The position numbers and the translations under genes were made by a program. The notes beneath the pieces were generated by a model that was not told the origin of the DNA, ran no database searches, and saw only the letters and a program-made list of their open reading frames with translations. Below, in pieces: positions 18,257-27,560 of a stretch of DNA of 64,000 nucleotides. Each line of letters opens with the position of its first letter. Position 1 is the first letter of the stretch. This stretch comes from an uncultured Oxalicibacterium sp. (GTDB lineage Bacteria > Pseudomonadota > Gammaproteobacteria > Burkholderiales > Burkholderiaceae_D), in the NCBI RefSeq assembly GCF_913776015.1, contig NZ_CAJYMD010000074.1:19923-83922 (forward strand), read 5' to 3'.

Positions 18257-18877
18257 TCAATACAAGGTGGCGCGCTGTTTCGCTTCTATTTCCTTGTCGT
18301 AGGTTGCGCCATCGTCCGTGCCACCGAGGGCAGCATGAATGGCGCCGGGCGTTGGTACACGTGAGCGAATGTCGGCATCGGCTTGCCATAGATCGGCCCG
18401 TTTGATTGCGCGTGCGCATTGAAAAAACACGGTTTCCACATGGACTGCGATGACGCATTTGGGCGGTTTGTCTTCTATGACAAAGCGCTCAAGGAGATCA
18501 GGTGCGTTGGAAATGCTGGCCCGGCCATTGACGCGCAAGGTTTCGCCAATGCCCGGGATCAGAAAAAGCAAGGCTATGCGCGGATCGGTGAGCATGTTGC
18601 GCAGGCTGTCGATGCGATTGTTGCCGCGTCTTTCCGGCAGCAGCAATGTTTTTTCATCCTCTACGACGACAAAACCGGCTGGATCGCCACGCGGCGATAC
18701 ATCCAACCCGTCAGGACCGCTGGTTGCCAGAGCAAAGAAAGGTGAAGCTGCGATCATTTGACGATAGAGCGGATGCAGGTAATCGACTTCTTTTTTCAGT
18801 GATGGTGCCGGAACCGCATCGAACAGGGCATCCAATTGTTCGGGGCGCGTGATCAGATAGCGGGAATCGAGGGACAT
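18257..18877 (-). CDS. Pyridoxamine 5'-phosphate oxidase-like FMN flavoprotein
   Basis: This 206-aa protein has the PPOX split-barrel fold. Characteristic segments are FFALATSGPDGLDVSPRGDP near the N-terminus, LLLPERRGNNRIDSLRNML and IPGIGETLRVNGRASIS. The family includes FMN- or F420-binding reductases of unknown substrate, and nothing here identifies a substrate. The start at 18877 (MSLDSRYL) is chosen because homologous sequence begins there. An upstream extension to 18961 has no family character. It stands alone between the SOS cassette and the MCE genes. Confidence 0.85.
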   Translation of the reverse strand: MSLDSRYLITRPEQLDALFDAVPAPSLKKEVDYLHPLYRQMIAASPFFALATSGPDGLDVSPRGDPAGFVVVEDEKTLLLPERRGNNRIDSLRNMLTDPRIALLFLIPGIGETLRVNGRASISNAPDLLERFVIEDKPPKCVIAVHVETVFFQCARAIKRADLWQADADIRSRVPTPGAIHAALGGTDDGATYDKEIEAKQRATLY

Positions 18878-19061
18878 GGAGCGGCTTTCATGAACGGTCG
18901 TTGTCGTGGATGGTGAGCGGTTGAGCAAGGCTGGTGGGATGCGTTGCTGGCCAAGGCGCACAGCCTAATGGCGTGAGCACGGTTGTTACCAAGCCGCTTT
19001 CAGCTGGCATGCTTCAGGACATCGATCGGTCGCTGCCGATGATCCTTGTCGTTATTTACCA

Positions 19062-19742
19062 TCATGGCGTGACCTTCCGATCTTCCTTGTTTTCCACGAG
19101 AGCCATGCGCCGTCGTATGCGTTGCGCTTCTTCGCCATCACCCACCTGCTCGGCTCGCAAAGCTTGTACATTCAGCCATGCCAGCAAGGAGCGTCGCCAT
19201 CCTTGTGCAGATGCAGTATCGATCGCTGCCTGAAGAACATCGGGCGTGGCGCGATTGCTGCGAAATAGTACGCCTGCCGCCACCAGACGCGAAAAAGGAT
19301 CTGCTATCGATTGCATGGCGCGAGCGGCTGCTGTCTCACTGCCAGCGCCGGCAACCGTGCGTTGTGGCTCGGGCAGAAGGCGAATTTGCTCGGCTCGCAC
19401 GCGGCCCGCGAGGTAATCGGCATACGCTTGTTCGGCCGCTGAAGTGTCGCGTGCCAGCGCATCAAAACCATTGCAGTCTTCCAGCACAAGGCTCGCCACG
19501 CGTGCGGCACAACGTGTCAGTTCCAGTCGTGCCAGCAAATCGATCTTGCCGGTCCGGCTGACTTCATCACGAGCCAGAGTGAATTCCTGCTGTTCGACCC
19601 GGTTTTCTCCTTTCAGATAGGCGGTGCTGGCACGCCCCATGGCATCTTTCGCTTCACTTTGCCATTCGGGGACGGGTTTGCCTGCACAAGCGGCAAGCAG
19701 GAGGGTAGCCGTCAGCAATGAAAATGATGAGCTTGCATTCAT
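19062..19742 (-). CDS. Lipoprotein of the MCE/Mla-like gene set
   Basis: This 226-aa protein has a lipoprotein signal peptide (SLLTATLLLAACAGK, lipobox LAAC with Cys19). The rest is helical and Ala-rich with no domain I recognise. Its ATG overlaps the stop of the MCE gene as ATGA, so the two are cotranslated. By position it is the accessory lipoprotein of an Mla-type lipid transport system, but it does not clearly resemble the usual ABC auxiliary lipoprotein, so the role is inferred from context. Confidence 0.8.
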   Translation of the reverse strand: MNASSSFSLLTATLLLAACAGKPVPEWQSEAKDAMGRASTAYLKGENRVEQQEFTLARDEVSRTGKIDLLARLELTRCAARVASLVLEDCNGFDALARDTSAAEQAYADYLAGRVRAEQIRLLPEPQRTVAGAGSETAAARAMQSIADPFSRLVAAGVLFRSNRATPDVLQAAIDTASAQGWRRSLLAWLNVQALRAEQVGDGEEAQRIRRRMALVENKEDRKVTP

Positions 19743-20728
19743 GGCAGTTTCAACTCCGTGTCACGCGCAAAAGGCCATTTGCGATTGAGTTCAGTAACCA
19801 GCCGCTCGATTTTGCGTACGCTCTTGTCCACATCCGAACGCAAGGTGTCGAGGTCGGCCGTGGCATTGCGCGCATTACCGGCCACCGCTTGCGCATCGGT
19901 GAGCACCTGATCAAGTTTTTTCAGGCTTTCACGCGCTTCAGCCAACATGGCATTGAGTTGCACGAGGGTGGCCTGACTGTTGCCATCCTTGCCGAATACC
20001 TGTGTATCGGTCTTTGCCAGCAGGCCATCCACACGCAAGAGCACGCTGTTGGCGCGGTCGATGGTCGTTACCATCTTTTGCGTATCCTTTTCGTTACCAA
20101 ACAGCGCACCAAGGGCGCCGTTGGGACCGTTGAGTTTTTCAGTCAAGGCTTGCACGTTGGCCAGCGTTGCATACAGCGCGGATTGCGCATCGCTGAGACC
20201 GTTGAGGTTTTCGATCAATTGTTTGGCTGAGGCCACCAGTAGCGGGATTTCGGCGGCTACGTCGCCGACCAGCAAGGCGCGTTCCGCTCCTGCTTCGAGC
20301 GGCGGATCGTCGGGCAGACCGGTGAAGGCGCGCAGTTTGGTGCTGCCGACAATCGGGCGCTCCATCGTGAAGACGCTGGAACTGCGCAGCCAGTGTGCAT
20401 CCTTCTGCGCAACGGCAACGATCATGCGTGCCTTGCCATCCTTGCCGAGTTCAATGCGACTGACACGACCGATGGGAAAGCCGGAAAAAGTCAGGTCCAT
20501 GCCAACGGATACGCCTTCGGCATCGTCGGCCAGCAACACCAGTTCCTGCGTCGATTCGAATGCCCCGCGTGCATACATCAGGTAGCCGACCGCACTCAAA
20601 AGCATCGCTACCAGAAATGCGAGAAGGATGGCGGCCTTGAATTCAAGATTGCTGGAGGTAAGTGCCGCTGCCGTGGAAGGCGGTAGCGATTCGGTGTCGG
20701 ATGGATTCGGAGGGTGAGGTTCAGCCAT
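19739..20728 (-). CDS. MlaD/MCE-family substrate-binding protein
   Basis: This 329-aa protein has one N-terminal membrane anchor (about residues 31-52) followed by an MCE domain (VLLADDAEGVSVGMDLTFSG, then FPIGRVSRIELGKDGKARM). A long helical C-terminus follows. Such proteins form hexameric rings that carry lipids between the membranes. It lies 12 bp after the permease and overlaps the lipoprotein gene. No ATP-binding subunit is encoded nearby. Confidence 0.9.
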   Translation of the reverse strand: MAEPHPPNPSDTESLPPSTAAALTSSNLEFKAAILLAFLVAMLLSAVGYLMYARGAFESTQELVLLADDAEGVSVGMDLTFSGFPIGRVSRIELGKDGKARMIVAVAQKDAHWLRSSSVFTMERPIVGSTKLRAFTGLPDDPPLEAGAERALLVGDVAAEIPLLVASAKQLIENLNGLSDAQSALYATLANVQALTEKLNGPNGALGALFGNEKDTQKMVTTIDRANSVLLRVDGLLAKTDTQVFGKDGNSQATLVQLNAMLAEARESLKKLDQVLTDAQAVAGNARNATADLDTLRSDVDKSVRKIERLVTELNRKWPFARDTELKLP

Positions 20729-20740
20729 GAGGTCGCGAAG

Positions 20741-21577
20741 TCAGTAATAGTTGCCCATCAGGGAAGCGATTTCGATCAGCAGCAGGACAAAGAACAGCCG
20801 AACCATGGCGGCCAGTTCATTGGCGGCTTTTGAACGACTGTTCAGTGGATGCAGATACGGATAGCGATGCTGTGTGTAGAGTGACGAGGCGATCGGGATC
20901 AGGGAAACGGCCAGACTGAAAAACAGTGTTTTCAGTACGAAAATCATGGTGACGGCGGGGTTGAAAATCTGGCCGACGATACGCGTGTAGCCGGGCAAGG
21001 CCCAGTGGTTGAAACCGTAGATGGAAACATACGCAAGGATCAGCGACAGAATGCAACTGAGTGCGGCCAGCATCAACACCGAAAAGATGCCGGCGACCGC
21101 ACGCGGAAAGAATTCCAGCCGGATCGGATCGAAGCCGCGTGCCTGCATGGCGTGGAGCTCACCACGTGCGCGCATTTCGGCGAGTTCAACGCCATCGGGC
21201 AAGGTGCGGCGCAAGGCAATGAACAGCGCTGCTGTCAATGGAATGAGTTCAAGTACCAGAACGCGTACCACCATTTCCAGCGCATAGCGAGAGAGGCCAT
21301 AGCTGACGGCCGTCACGACGACGATGCGGATCAGGATCAGACTGAGCAGCGCGGTCAGCACCGTGAACCAGATCAGGTTGGCATTGGTGCCCAGCACGAT
21401 CTGGTAGGCGACGGCACGCCGGTTTTCGCGTCGATAACTACCTGGTGAAAATAGTAGCGATAGCATCGTAACGCCGAACAGCAAGGTGCGCCAGCTACCC
21501 GCCAGCCAGCGTTGCAGCGGGTGGCTCATACGAAAAAGCGTGGCGATGGGCGAAGCCTTGACGGTCATGTCCTGCAT
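20741..21577 (-). CDS. MlaE-family ABC transporter permease
   Basis: This 278-aa integral membrane protein has about six hydrophobic segments and the MlaE-type region PLTAALFIALRRTLPDGVEL followed by MRARGELHAMQARGFDPIRL. That region holds the coupling helix, with the E-x-x-A-M-x-x-x-G-x-D/P pattern. It should be the inner-membrane part of a lipid transporter with the downstream MCE protein. The N-terminal hydrophilic segment is shorter than in permeases with a STAS extension. The first ATG is used although its ribosome site is poor. Confidence 0.9.
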   Translation of the reverse strand: MQDMTVKASPIATLFRMSHPLQRWLAGSWRTLLFGVTMLSLLFSPGSYRRENRRAVAYQIVLGTNANLIWFTVLTALLSLILIRIVVVTAVSYGLSRYALEMVVRVLVLELIPLTAALFIALRRTLPDGVELAEMRARGELHAMQARGFDPIRLEFFPRAVAGIFSVLMLAALSCILSLILAYVSIYGFNHWALPGYTRIVGQIFNPAVTMIFVLKTLFFSLAVSLIPIASSLYTQHRYPYLHPLNSRSKAANELAAMVRLFFVLLLIEIASLMGNYY

Positions 21578-21774
21578 GGTAGCAGCGATTGCACATGGCC
21601 GGGATGTGCCGCGAGCGTTGCGCTAAGCAATTGTCCTGTGTCTTGATATAGGCGTTTCACTGTTCGGCGGGGAGAATGCATATTGGTCGGCATTTCGATG
21701 CGATTGCTTTTGCACATACGCATGGCGGGTTTGCGCAGAGCGGCTTCAGTCCAGCGGCATGCCATCCAGAGATT

Positions 21775-21987
21775 TCAATGCATTTTTACCGCGAAGGAAA
21801 CCAGCGCCAGCAAAACGCCGATGAAGAGGATGGCGCCTATCAGTGCGGCAAGTACAACGTAAATGGGCTTGAGGCCGGTCACATCGCTTTCGTAATCACT
21901 GCGTCGCCGCAAGCCGATGAATGACCAGAACACGGCACCCAATGTCGCCAGGAAAGATTTCTTGCGCGGGGTGTTATTTTCCTGCAT
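21775..21987 (-). CDS. DUF2970 small membrane protein
   Basis: This 70-aa protein matches the DUF2970 pattern: a basic N-terminus, then FLATLGAVFWSFIGLRRRSD and a C-terminal transmembrane helix (about residues 42-66). The family is widespread in beta- and gammaproteobacteria and has no known function. It is a single gene with a spacing of about 200 bp on one side and 100 bp on the other. Confidence 0.85.
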   Translation of the reverse strand: MQENNTPRKKSFLATLGAVFWSFIGLRRRSDYESDVTGLKPIYVVLAALIGAILFIGVLLALVSFAVKMH

Positions 21988-22091
21988 GCCATTCTCCGTG
22001 AAGACGTGTGCTTGCCGACGCCATGTCTGTCGTACGTGACCGCCTTATTTCACGTCAGGCGTACATGGTCGAGATCAAAATGTGCCTAGGA

Positions 22092-22568
22092 TCAGACTCT
22101 ACGCAGCAATTCTGCCAACTGATCTGCACATTGGCCCCATCCTTCATGGAATCCCATTTTTTCATGCGCTTCGCGATCCGCTGCGCTCCAATGCAGAGCC
22201 TGCGCCGTATAACGCGTCTTGCGGCCTTCGTCTTCGGGATCGAACATGACGATCGCTGTCATGAACGGTTTTTCAGAGGGAATCCAGGCTGACACGTACG
22301 CATCGGTAAACACGAGACGTCGGTCGGGTACGACTTCCAGATAGACGCCGCGGTTGGGGTATTCGTTACCTTCAGGATCGCGCATGACGATCAGGTTGCC
22401 GCCACCGGCGCGTACATCAAGCTCGATGCTGGCAATGCTCCAGGGCTTGGGTACGAACCATTGTTGCATCAGGTGCGGATCGGTCCAGGCGCGAAATACG
22501 GCAGCGGGTGGCGCATCGAAGAGACGTGTTAGTGTCAGTACACGGTCTGCGGGAATGTGCGTCGTCAT
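22092..22568 (-). CDS. SRPBCC/AHSA1-family protein
   Basis: This 158-aa protein has the START-like AHSA1 pattern: LTLTRLFDAPPAAVFRAWTD, then PHLMQQWFVPKPW and a C-terminal MGFHEGWGQCADQLAELL helix. Such proteins bind hydrophobic ligands, or in eukaryotes activate Hsp90. The ligand here is unknown. It follows an AGGAGT-like site just before the ATG at 22568. It is the only gene of its kind in the window and is not clearly in an operon. Confidence 0.85.
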   Translation of the reverse strand: MTTHIPADRVLTLTRLFDAPPAAVFRAWTDPHLMQQWFVPKPWSIASIELDVRAGGGNLIVMRDPEGNEYPNRGVYLEVVPDRRLVFTDAYVSAWIPSEKPFMTAIVMFDPEDEGRKTRYTAQALHWSAADREAHEKMGFHEGWGQCADQLAELLRRV

Positions 22569-22626
22569 ATCTTACTCCTTCCAAACAGGAAAAGTCAGTG
22601 CCTGACGCACAGGATGGCCGCAGTCG

Positions 22627-23688
22627 TCAGGCAGTCAATTGACGTAATGCCGCGATCAGCTTGTCGCATTCCTCGTTCGTGCCAATGCTGATGCGCAGAT
22701 ACTGATCGATACGCGGATGCTTGAAGTGTCGCACGATGATCGCACGTTCACGCAAACCGGCGGCCAGCTTGTCGGCAGAGAAGGCTGGATGCTTGGCGAA
22801 CACGAAATTGGTGCATGAAGGCAAAACGCTGAAGCCAAGTTGCTGCAGGGCTTGCGTGGTGTTTTCACGCGTGGTGATGACCGCTTGCAGCATCTTCTGG
22901 AAATAGTCTTCATCCTGATAGCTGGCAATTGCGCCGGCGACGGCGAGGCGGTCCATCGGGTAGGAATTGAAACTGTTCTTGACGCGCTCCATGCCATCGA
23001 TCAATTCCTTGTTGCCGACGGCAAAGCCGACACGCAGGCCGGCCAGCGAGCGCGATTTCGAAAAGGTACGTACCACCAGCAGGTTCGGATAGCGCTGCGT
23101 GAGGGTAATCGCGCTTTCTGCGCCAAAGTCCACATAGGCTTCATCTACCACGATGACACTGTTGGGCTGCTTGATGAGCAGGTCTTCGATGGCCGAGAGC
23201 GCCAGCGGAATGCCGGTCGGCGCATTCGGATTCGGGAAAATGATTGCACCGCAGTCGCGACCGAGATAATCGGCGGTGTCGATTTCCATCTGGTCGTTCA
23301 GTGGGACTTCGACATAATCGATGCCGAACAGGCGCGCATAGACAGGATAGAAGCTGTAGGTGATGTCCGGGAACAGCAGCGGCGCATCGTGCTTGAGCAA
23401 TGCCATGAAGGCAAAAGCCAGCACTTCGTCGGAGCCATTGCCGACGAAAATCTGGTTGGTGTCCATGCCGTGATAATCGGCCAGGGTTTGCTTGAGTTGC
23501 GACGAATCGGGATCGGGATAAAGGCGCAGCGAATCGGCTGTCACGGCATGCATGGCCTTGATGACGGCAGGCGAGGGCGGATAAGGGTTCTCGTTGGTGT
23601 TGAGCTTGATCAGATTGTTGACCTTTGGCTGTTCGCCCGGAACATAAGGCGTCAGCATACGTACCAGCGGGCTCCAGAATTGACTCAT
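22627..23688 (-). CDS. hisC: Histidinol-phosphate aminotransferase
   Basis: HisC (353 aa) is a fold-type I PLP enzyme that converts imidazole acetol phosphate to histidinol phosphate in histidine synthesis. Signatures are [16 protein letters not shown] at the N-terminus, [16 protein letters not shown] and the Schiff-base Lys in [15 protein letters not shown]. The ATG at 23688 has AAAGGAAA upstream. The open frame continues far upstream but without family sequence. It is isolated from other his genes here and divergent from rsuA. Confidence 0.95.
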   Translation of the reverse strand: MSQFWSPLVRMLTPYVPGEQPKVNNLIKLNTNENPYPPSPAVIKAMHAVTADSLRLYPDPDSSQLKQTLADYHGMDTNQIFVGNGSDEVLAFAFMALLKHDAPLLFPDITYSFYPVYARLFGIDYVEVPLNDQMEIDTADYLGRDCGAIIFPNPNAPTGIPLALSAIEDLLIKQPNSVIVVDEAYVDFGAESAITLTQRYPNLLVVRTFSKSRSLAGLRVGFAVGNKELIDGMERVKNSFNSYPMDRLAVAGAIASYQDEDYFQKMLQAVITTRENTTQALQQLGFSVLPSCTNFVFAKHPAFSADKLAAGLRERAIIVRHFKHPRIDQYLRISIGTNEECDKLIAALRQLTA

Positions 23689-23826
23689 GCGATTTCCTTT
23701 ATAGACAGAGCGCCATTTTATAGTGAGTAACGCGTGCTGACGATGACTGTGGTGGGTTATGTCTGCGGGGCTATGCTTTCCGGTTCGCCCATGACTGCCT
23801 GATCGGCTTCTGGTAGAGTGCCGCCC

Positions 23827-24549
23827 ATGAGCAAACTGTCCCTTGACCGTATCCTGCAATCGCAAGGTTTCGGTACCCGCAAATATTGCCGCAGCCTGAT
23901 TGAAGATGGTGAAGTCAGCATCGCCGGTGAAGTGATCGACGATTATCGGGCGAGCTTCGATACGACCGATCTAACTTTCACCATCTTTGAGGAAGACTGG
24001 CTGTATCGCGAGCATGTCTATATCGTGCTGAACAAGCCGGCCAATTTCGAGTGTTCGCGCAAGCCCAGCCATCATCCGGGTGTGCTGACGCTGTTGCCCG
24101 AACAATTTACCTGGCGTGAGCTGCAGCCAGTAGGGCGTCTCGATCACGATACGACCGGCATGCTGCTGATGTCGGACGACGGCGCGTTCATTCATGCGCA
24201 ATCCTCGCCCAAGCGGCATGTCCCCAAGGTTTATGTGGCGACCACGCACGATCCGGTGACGCCGGAACTGGTAGCGCAGCTTTTGGCCGGTGTGCAATTA
24301 CACGACGAACCCGCCCCGCTTGCCGCGCAAACTTGCCGCAAACTGGATACGCATGCGCTGGAAATCGTGCTGGAGCAGGGCAAGTATCATCAGGTCAAGC
24401 GCATGTTGGCGGCGGCTGGCAACCATTGCTCGGCGTTGCGACGTGTGGCGATCGGCGAGTTGATGCTCGATTCGCTGCATCTCGAAGAGGGCGAGTGGGC
24501 TTATCTGGATGCATCACAGTTGGCGTTGTTGAAGCCGAGTAACGACTAA
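23827..24549 (+). CDS. rsuA: 16S rRNA pseudouridine(516) synthase RsuA
   Basis: This 240-aa protein has an N-terminal S4 RNA-binding domain ([20 protein letters not shown]) and an RsuA-type catalytic domain. The catalytic Asp lies in [17 protein letters not shown], and [10 protein letters not shown] and [13 protein letters not shown] complete the family pattern. It modifies U516 of 16S rRNA during small-subunit assembly. The ATG at 23827 matches homologues. A GTG nine bases upstream is less likely. Confidence 0.92.
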   Translation: MSKLSLDRILQSQGFGTRKYCRSLIEDGEVSIAGEVIDDYRASFDTTDLTFTIFEEDWLYREHVYIVLNKPANFECSRKPSHHPGVLTLLPEQFTWRELQPVGRLDHDTTGMLLMSDDGAFIHAQSSPKRHVPKVYVATTHDPVTPELVAQLLAGVQLHDEPAPLAAQTCRKLDTHALEIVLEQGKYHQVKRMLAAAGNHCSALRRVAIGELMLDSLHLEEGEWAYLDASQLALLKPSND

Positions 24550-24897
24550 TTTCTTTCGACTGATCTCTTCCGTCCGGCCTGTTCTGCGTCGGACTTCTTC
24601 CCATTTCTTCTGTTTGATCCTGCATGAGCTTGCCTCTGGGGCAGGTGGCTCCGTCACGGCTGTCTGCAGGACGCACAAAGCTTGCGTGCTTCATCAGCGC
24701 GGATGCATGCCTTAACAAATGCGGCATCGTCGCGTAGCGGTCTCGCAATCCATGCCCGCTAAACCCATCAACTTGCATGCCGTTTTTGCCAGGCAGATGC
24801 TGCGCAGCGATATGCGTGTTTTCCACATGTTGTAGTTTTTCTGAATAACAGTCAGTCGCCTATTGAATATCTCCCCACATTTATTTTCAAATCGTCT

Positions 24898-24922
24898 TAT
24901 AATCAAATCGCTGTCATGACAG
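24898..24922 (+). promoter_or_regulatory. -10 element with overlapping palindrome upstream of the exported protein
   Basis: The 446-bp gap 24550-24995 holds no convincing gene. Its right half is AT-rich and contains a perfect TATAAT (24898-24903) followed seven bases later by the palindrome CTGTCATGACAG (24911-24922), which would cover the transcription start. The -35 is poor, which suits an activated or repressed promoter. The palindrome has CTGT-N4-ACAG spacing, so it is not a LexA box. Confidence 0.4.
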
Positions 24923-24995
24923 ATATCAATAACTGAAATTGTTTTGAAATGTTTCAAGAAGGCTGATTTGCCAATTTGATATGAACTGCTGATCC

Positions 24996-25310
24996 ATGAA
25001 ATCGCGCTCCTTTTTATATATCTGCTTATCGCTTCTGCTGCTTTTCTCGCAGCAGTTCGCGTTTGCGGGCGCGCTCGATCATGTACAGAAGACAGCGTTC
25101 GATCATCAGTGCGCCTATGAAGAAGGCGATGCGGCAGACAGCCATCTGTCAAAACATTTACTGATCGACGAGTATGACGATGCGCCCATGGCTGCGTTGG
25201 TCATGCCGCAATTTGCGAGTGTTGCCGTTCCCCATGCGGATTGGGCATTCGCGCAGTTCCTCCACATCGTTGCACCGCATTACTTTTCCCGCGCTCCTCC
25301 TCTCGCCTGA
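24996..25310 (+). CDS. Small exported protein of unknown function
   Basis: This 104-aa frame has a clear Sec signal peptide: a basic MKSRS start, a Leu-rich core to about residue 20 and cleavage after FAFA. The mature part is acidic with several His. It ends in HYFSRAPPLA, an ending I associate with small periplasmic proteins found near metal-efflux genes, though no efflux genes are present here. The ribosome site is weak. It precedes the antiporter by 181 bp on the same strand. Confidence 0.55.
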   Translation: MKSRSFLYICLSLLLLFSQQFAFAGALDHVQKTAFDHQCAYEEGDAADSHLSKHLLIDEYDDAPMAALVMPQFASVAVPHADWAFAQFLHIVAPHYFSRAPPLA

Positions 25311-25491
25311 GGATATTCGTCCTCGCATGCCTGGCATGCAGCAAGCTTTCCGCAACATGTATTGAAACGGCGCAAGACCGTTGCATGCACCGCCGATCGC
25401 ACTGCGCTTCTCGCGAATATCCGACCTTCATCACGACGTGAGCCCGATCACCGGACGCTCAAACGCTAGAAGACTTCTTGAGAGGTATCAA

Positions 25492-26802
25492 ATGAGCAAC
25501 AATCAAGCCGCCGTTGCGGCACAAGCCGGCACCGGCTACAAAAATCGCTGGGCACAATTGTTCATCGGCATTATCTGCATGGCTTTTGTCGCCAACCTGC
25601 AATACGGCTGGACGTTGTTTGTCACGCCAATGGATAACGCTCACCATTGGGGCAAGGCAGCCATTCAATTGGCGTTTTCCATCTTTATCGTGACCGAAAC
25701 GTGGTTGGTGCCGATCGAAGGCTATCTGGTCGATAAATTCGGCCCGCGTCCGGTGGTTGCCGGCGGTGCGATTTGTGCTGGTCTGGGCTGGATCATCTAC
25801 AGTTTCGCTTCCACGCTGCCGATGTTGTATGCAGGCGCTGTGGTGTCGGGTATTGGCGCCGGTTGCGTCTACGGTACTTGCGTCGGTAACGCGCTGAAAT
25901 GGTTCCCTGATCGTCGCGGTCTGGCTGCTGGTTTGACGGCTGCCGGTTTCGGTGCAGGCGCTGCGGTGACGGTGATCCCGATTGCCAACATGATCCAGAC
26001 GTCGGGTTACGAGAAAACGCTGCTGACGTTTGGCATCATCCAGGGCGTCGCCATCTTCGTTCTGTCCATGTTGCTGGTGAAACCGGTTGCGCCAAAAGCA
26101 GCCGTCGCCAAGGCAGGTACGGCGACCAAGGTTGATTACACGACCAAGCAAATGTTGAAGATGCCCGTGTTCTGGGTGTTGTACATGATGTTCGTGCTGG
26201 TCGCATCCGGTGGTTTGATGGCAACCGCGCAATTGGGCCCGATCGCAACCGACTATGGTCTGGCTTCGCTGCCTGTCACGCTGTTCGGCGTGACCCTGCC
26301 GCTGCTGACCATGACGCTGTCTATCGATAACGTCGCCAACGGTATTACGCGTCCTCTGTGTGGTTTCATTTCCGACAAGATCGGTCGTGAAAACACCATG
26401 TTCATCGTCTTCATCGGTGAAGGTTTGTCACTGCTGGGCTTGATGACCTGGGGCCACAATATGTATGCCTTCATGGTGTTCGCTGCACTGATTTTCCTGT
26501 TCTGGGGCGAAATTTTCTCGATCTTCCCAGCAACCTGTGCCGACATCTTCGGTTCCAAGTTTGCTGCAGGTAACTCGGGCACCCTTTACACGGCAAAAGG
26601 TACGGCTGCCTTGCTGGTTCCTCTGGCATCGGTATTTGCGGTCAATGGCAACTGGAGCCGCGTGTTCGTCGCTGCTGCTTGCATCACGATCTTCGCAGGT
26701 CTGTCGGCCAAGCTGATCCTCGGCCCGATGCGCAAGCGTCTGCTGGCGAAAGAAGCCGGTATGCAACAACAGGCAGAAAAAGAGCAGCGCGTTGCTGCCT
26801 GA
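25492..26802 (+). CDS. OxlT-like oxalate/formate antiporter (MFS)
   Basis: This 436-aa protein has 12 predicted membrane helices and the OxlT-family pattern. MFS motif A appears as VDKFGPRPV after helix 2 and as SDKIGRENT after helix 8. Lys369 in TAKGTAALL and Arg287 in NGITRPLCGF align with OxlT Lys355 and Arg272, which bind the oxalate dianion. Oxalate:formate exchange is therefore plausible, although related transporters carry other carboxylates and no frc or oxc gene is in the window. The ATG at 25492 has GAGAGG upstream. A strong terminator follows. Confidence 0.88.
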   Translation: MSNNQAAVAAQAGTGYKNRWAQLFIGIICMAFVANLQYGWTLFVTPMDNAHHWGKAAIQLAFSIFIVTETWLVPIEGYLVDKFGPRPVVAGGAICAGLGWIIYSFASTLPMLYAGAVVSGIGAGCVYGTCVGNALKWFPDRRGLAAGLTAAGFGAGAAVTVIPIANMIQTSGYEKTLLTFGIIQGVAIFVLSMLLVKPVAPKAAVAKAGTATKVDYTTKQMLKMPVFWVLYMMFVLVASGGLMATAQLGPIATDYGLASLPVTLFGVTLPLLTMTLSIDNVANGITRPLCGFISDKIGRENTMFIVFIGEGLSLLGLMTWGHNMYAFMVFAALIFLFWGEIFSIFPATCADIFGSKFAAGNSGTLYTAKGTAALLVPLASVFAVNGNWSRVFVAAACITIFAGLSAKLILGPMRKRLLAKEAGMQQQAEKEQRVAA

Positions 26803-26840
26803 GCTTGATTCTCCAGTCCGCTGATCGGGCGGACCAACAA

Positions 26841-26867
26841 AAAACCGGGGCATGCCCCGGTTTTTTT
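26841..26867. terminator. Bidirectional terminator after the OxlT-like gene
   Basis: CCGGGGCATGCCCCGG (26845-26860) is a perfect 16-base palindrome with A residues before it and seven T after it. It lies between convergent genes and can serve both. Confidence 0.9.
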
Positions 26868-26882
26868 ATTCTGTTTCTGCTT

Positions 26883-27410
26883 TCAGTTGCCAAAGAAACC
26901 GAACAATCCATCTCGCTCGAAGCGCATGTCAGGCGTGTTCTGCATCAAGGCTACTACGCCATTTTGGTCGAAATGCACATGCATGATCGAGTTCCAGGCA
27001 TTGTTTTCCCGATACGGATAAGACCAGACTTCCAGTTGCTGGCGCGGCAGATAGGAGGTTTCAGAAGGATGCCCGATGGTGCGCAAGACATCCATCTTGG
27101 TCGCACTCCCAACGGTCAGTAAGGCAAAGTGTCGTGTCGTCAGGACTTGTTCGTAGGAGAGCAGTCGGCCATTGGCATCGAATTTAGCTAGATGGGTAGC
27201 TTGCCCCCACGGATTGCGGTTGTATTCAAGAATGGCACCTTCGCCGCCAGGAATACGGTACGACGGTGGGCCAAGCTGGGCAATGACTTCCGACTCGCTG
27301 GCACCTGTAGTGAGGTTCGCCGGCTCCCAGGAGGCGCAGGCACTCAGCATCAAAGGCAGTAAAATGACGGCTGCCAGCTTGTTTCGCATGGTTGTGAGGT
27401 GGTTTTTCAT
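26883..27410 (-). CDS. BamE/SmpA-like lipoprotein
   Basis: This 175-aa protein has a lipoprotein signal peptide with lipobox LSAC (ending at about residue 25). Two repeats resembling the BamE/OmlA fold follow: [20 protein letters not shown] and then [20 protein letters not shown]. Each is followed by a Trp/Tyr-rich beta strand segment. It is an outer-membrane lipoprotein candidate, but BamE itself is shorter and has a single unit, so a distinct role is possible. The ATG at 27410 follows CAGGAAATC and is divergent from rpsO. Confidence 0.8.
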   Translation of the reverse strand: MKNHLTTMRNKLAAVILLPLMLSACASWEPANLTTGASESEVIAQLGPPSYRIPGGEGAILEYNRNPWGQATHLAKFDANGRLLSYEQVLTTRHFALLTVGSATKMDVLRTIGHPSETSYLPRQQLEVWSYPYRENNAWNSIMHVHFDQNGVVALMQNTPDMRFERDGLFGFFGN

Positions 27411-27440
27411 GATTTCCTGTGCGGTAAACAGACAAGTTGT

Positions 27441-27469
27441 TTGAAGCAGGCTTGTATTTCCGTTATACT
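27441..27469 (+). promoter_or_regulatory. Sigma-70 promoter of rpsO
   Basis: TTGAAG and TATACT are separated by 17 bases. Transcription would start near 27476 and give a leader of about 85 bases before the rpsO ATG. Confidence 0.75.
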
Positions 27470-27475
27470 CCCGCC

Positions 27476-27544
27476 TTGGTCATTTCGACCAAATTCATTT
27501 AATGTTGTTCACGATGTAACGGGGTTGCGACTCCGCGCATCGCA
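27476..27544 (+). promoter_or_regulatory. Structured rpsO leader
   Basis: Two hairpins can form in the leader: TTGGTC/GACCAA (27476-27492), and TGCGA/TCGCA around a 9-base loop (27526-27544), which ends 16 bases before the ATG. E. coli S15 represses its own translation by binding a structured leader. A similar role here is only inferred, since I did not establish the pseudoknot. Confidence 0.35.
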
Positions 27545-27560
27545 TGTGAAAGGTTTTATC

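Noticed and set aside
23700..23760. His codon cluster (H-H-S-H-x-x-H) just upstream of hisC, like a his leader peptide
   Set aside because: It is in frame with hisC with no stop between and no start codon of its own nearby, and no terminator follows. Probably chance.
24911..24922. CTGTCATGACAG as a LexA site
   Set aside because: The spacing is CTGT-N4-ACAG, four bases short of the SOS box. Reported only as a palindrome at a promoter.
24712..25152. Minus-strand frame across the gap before the exported protein
   Set aside because: It covers the AT-rich promoter region and the opposite strand of the signal-peptide gene, with no domain and no ribosome site.
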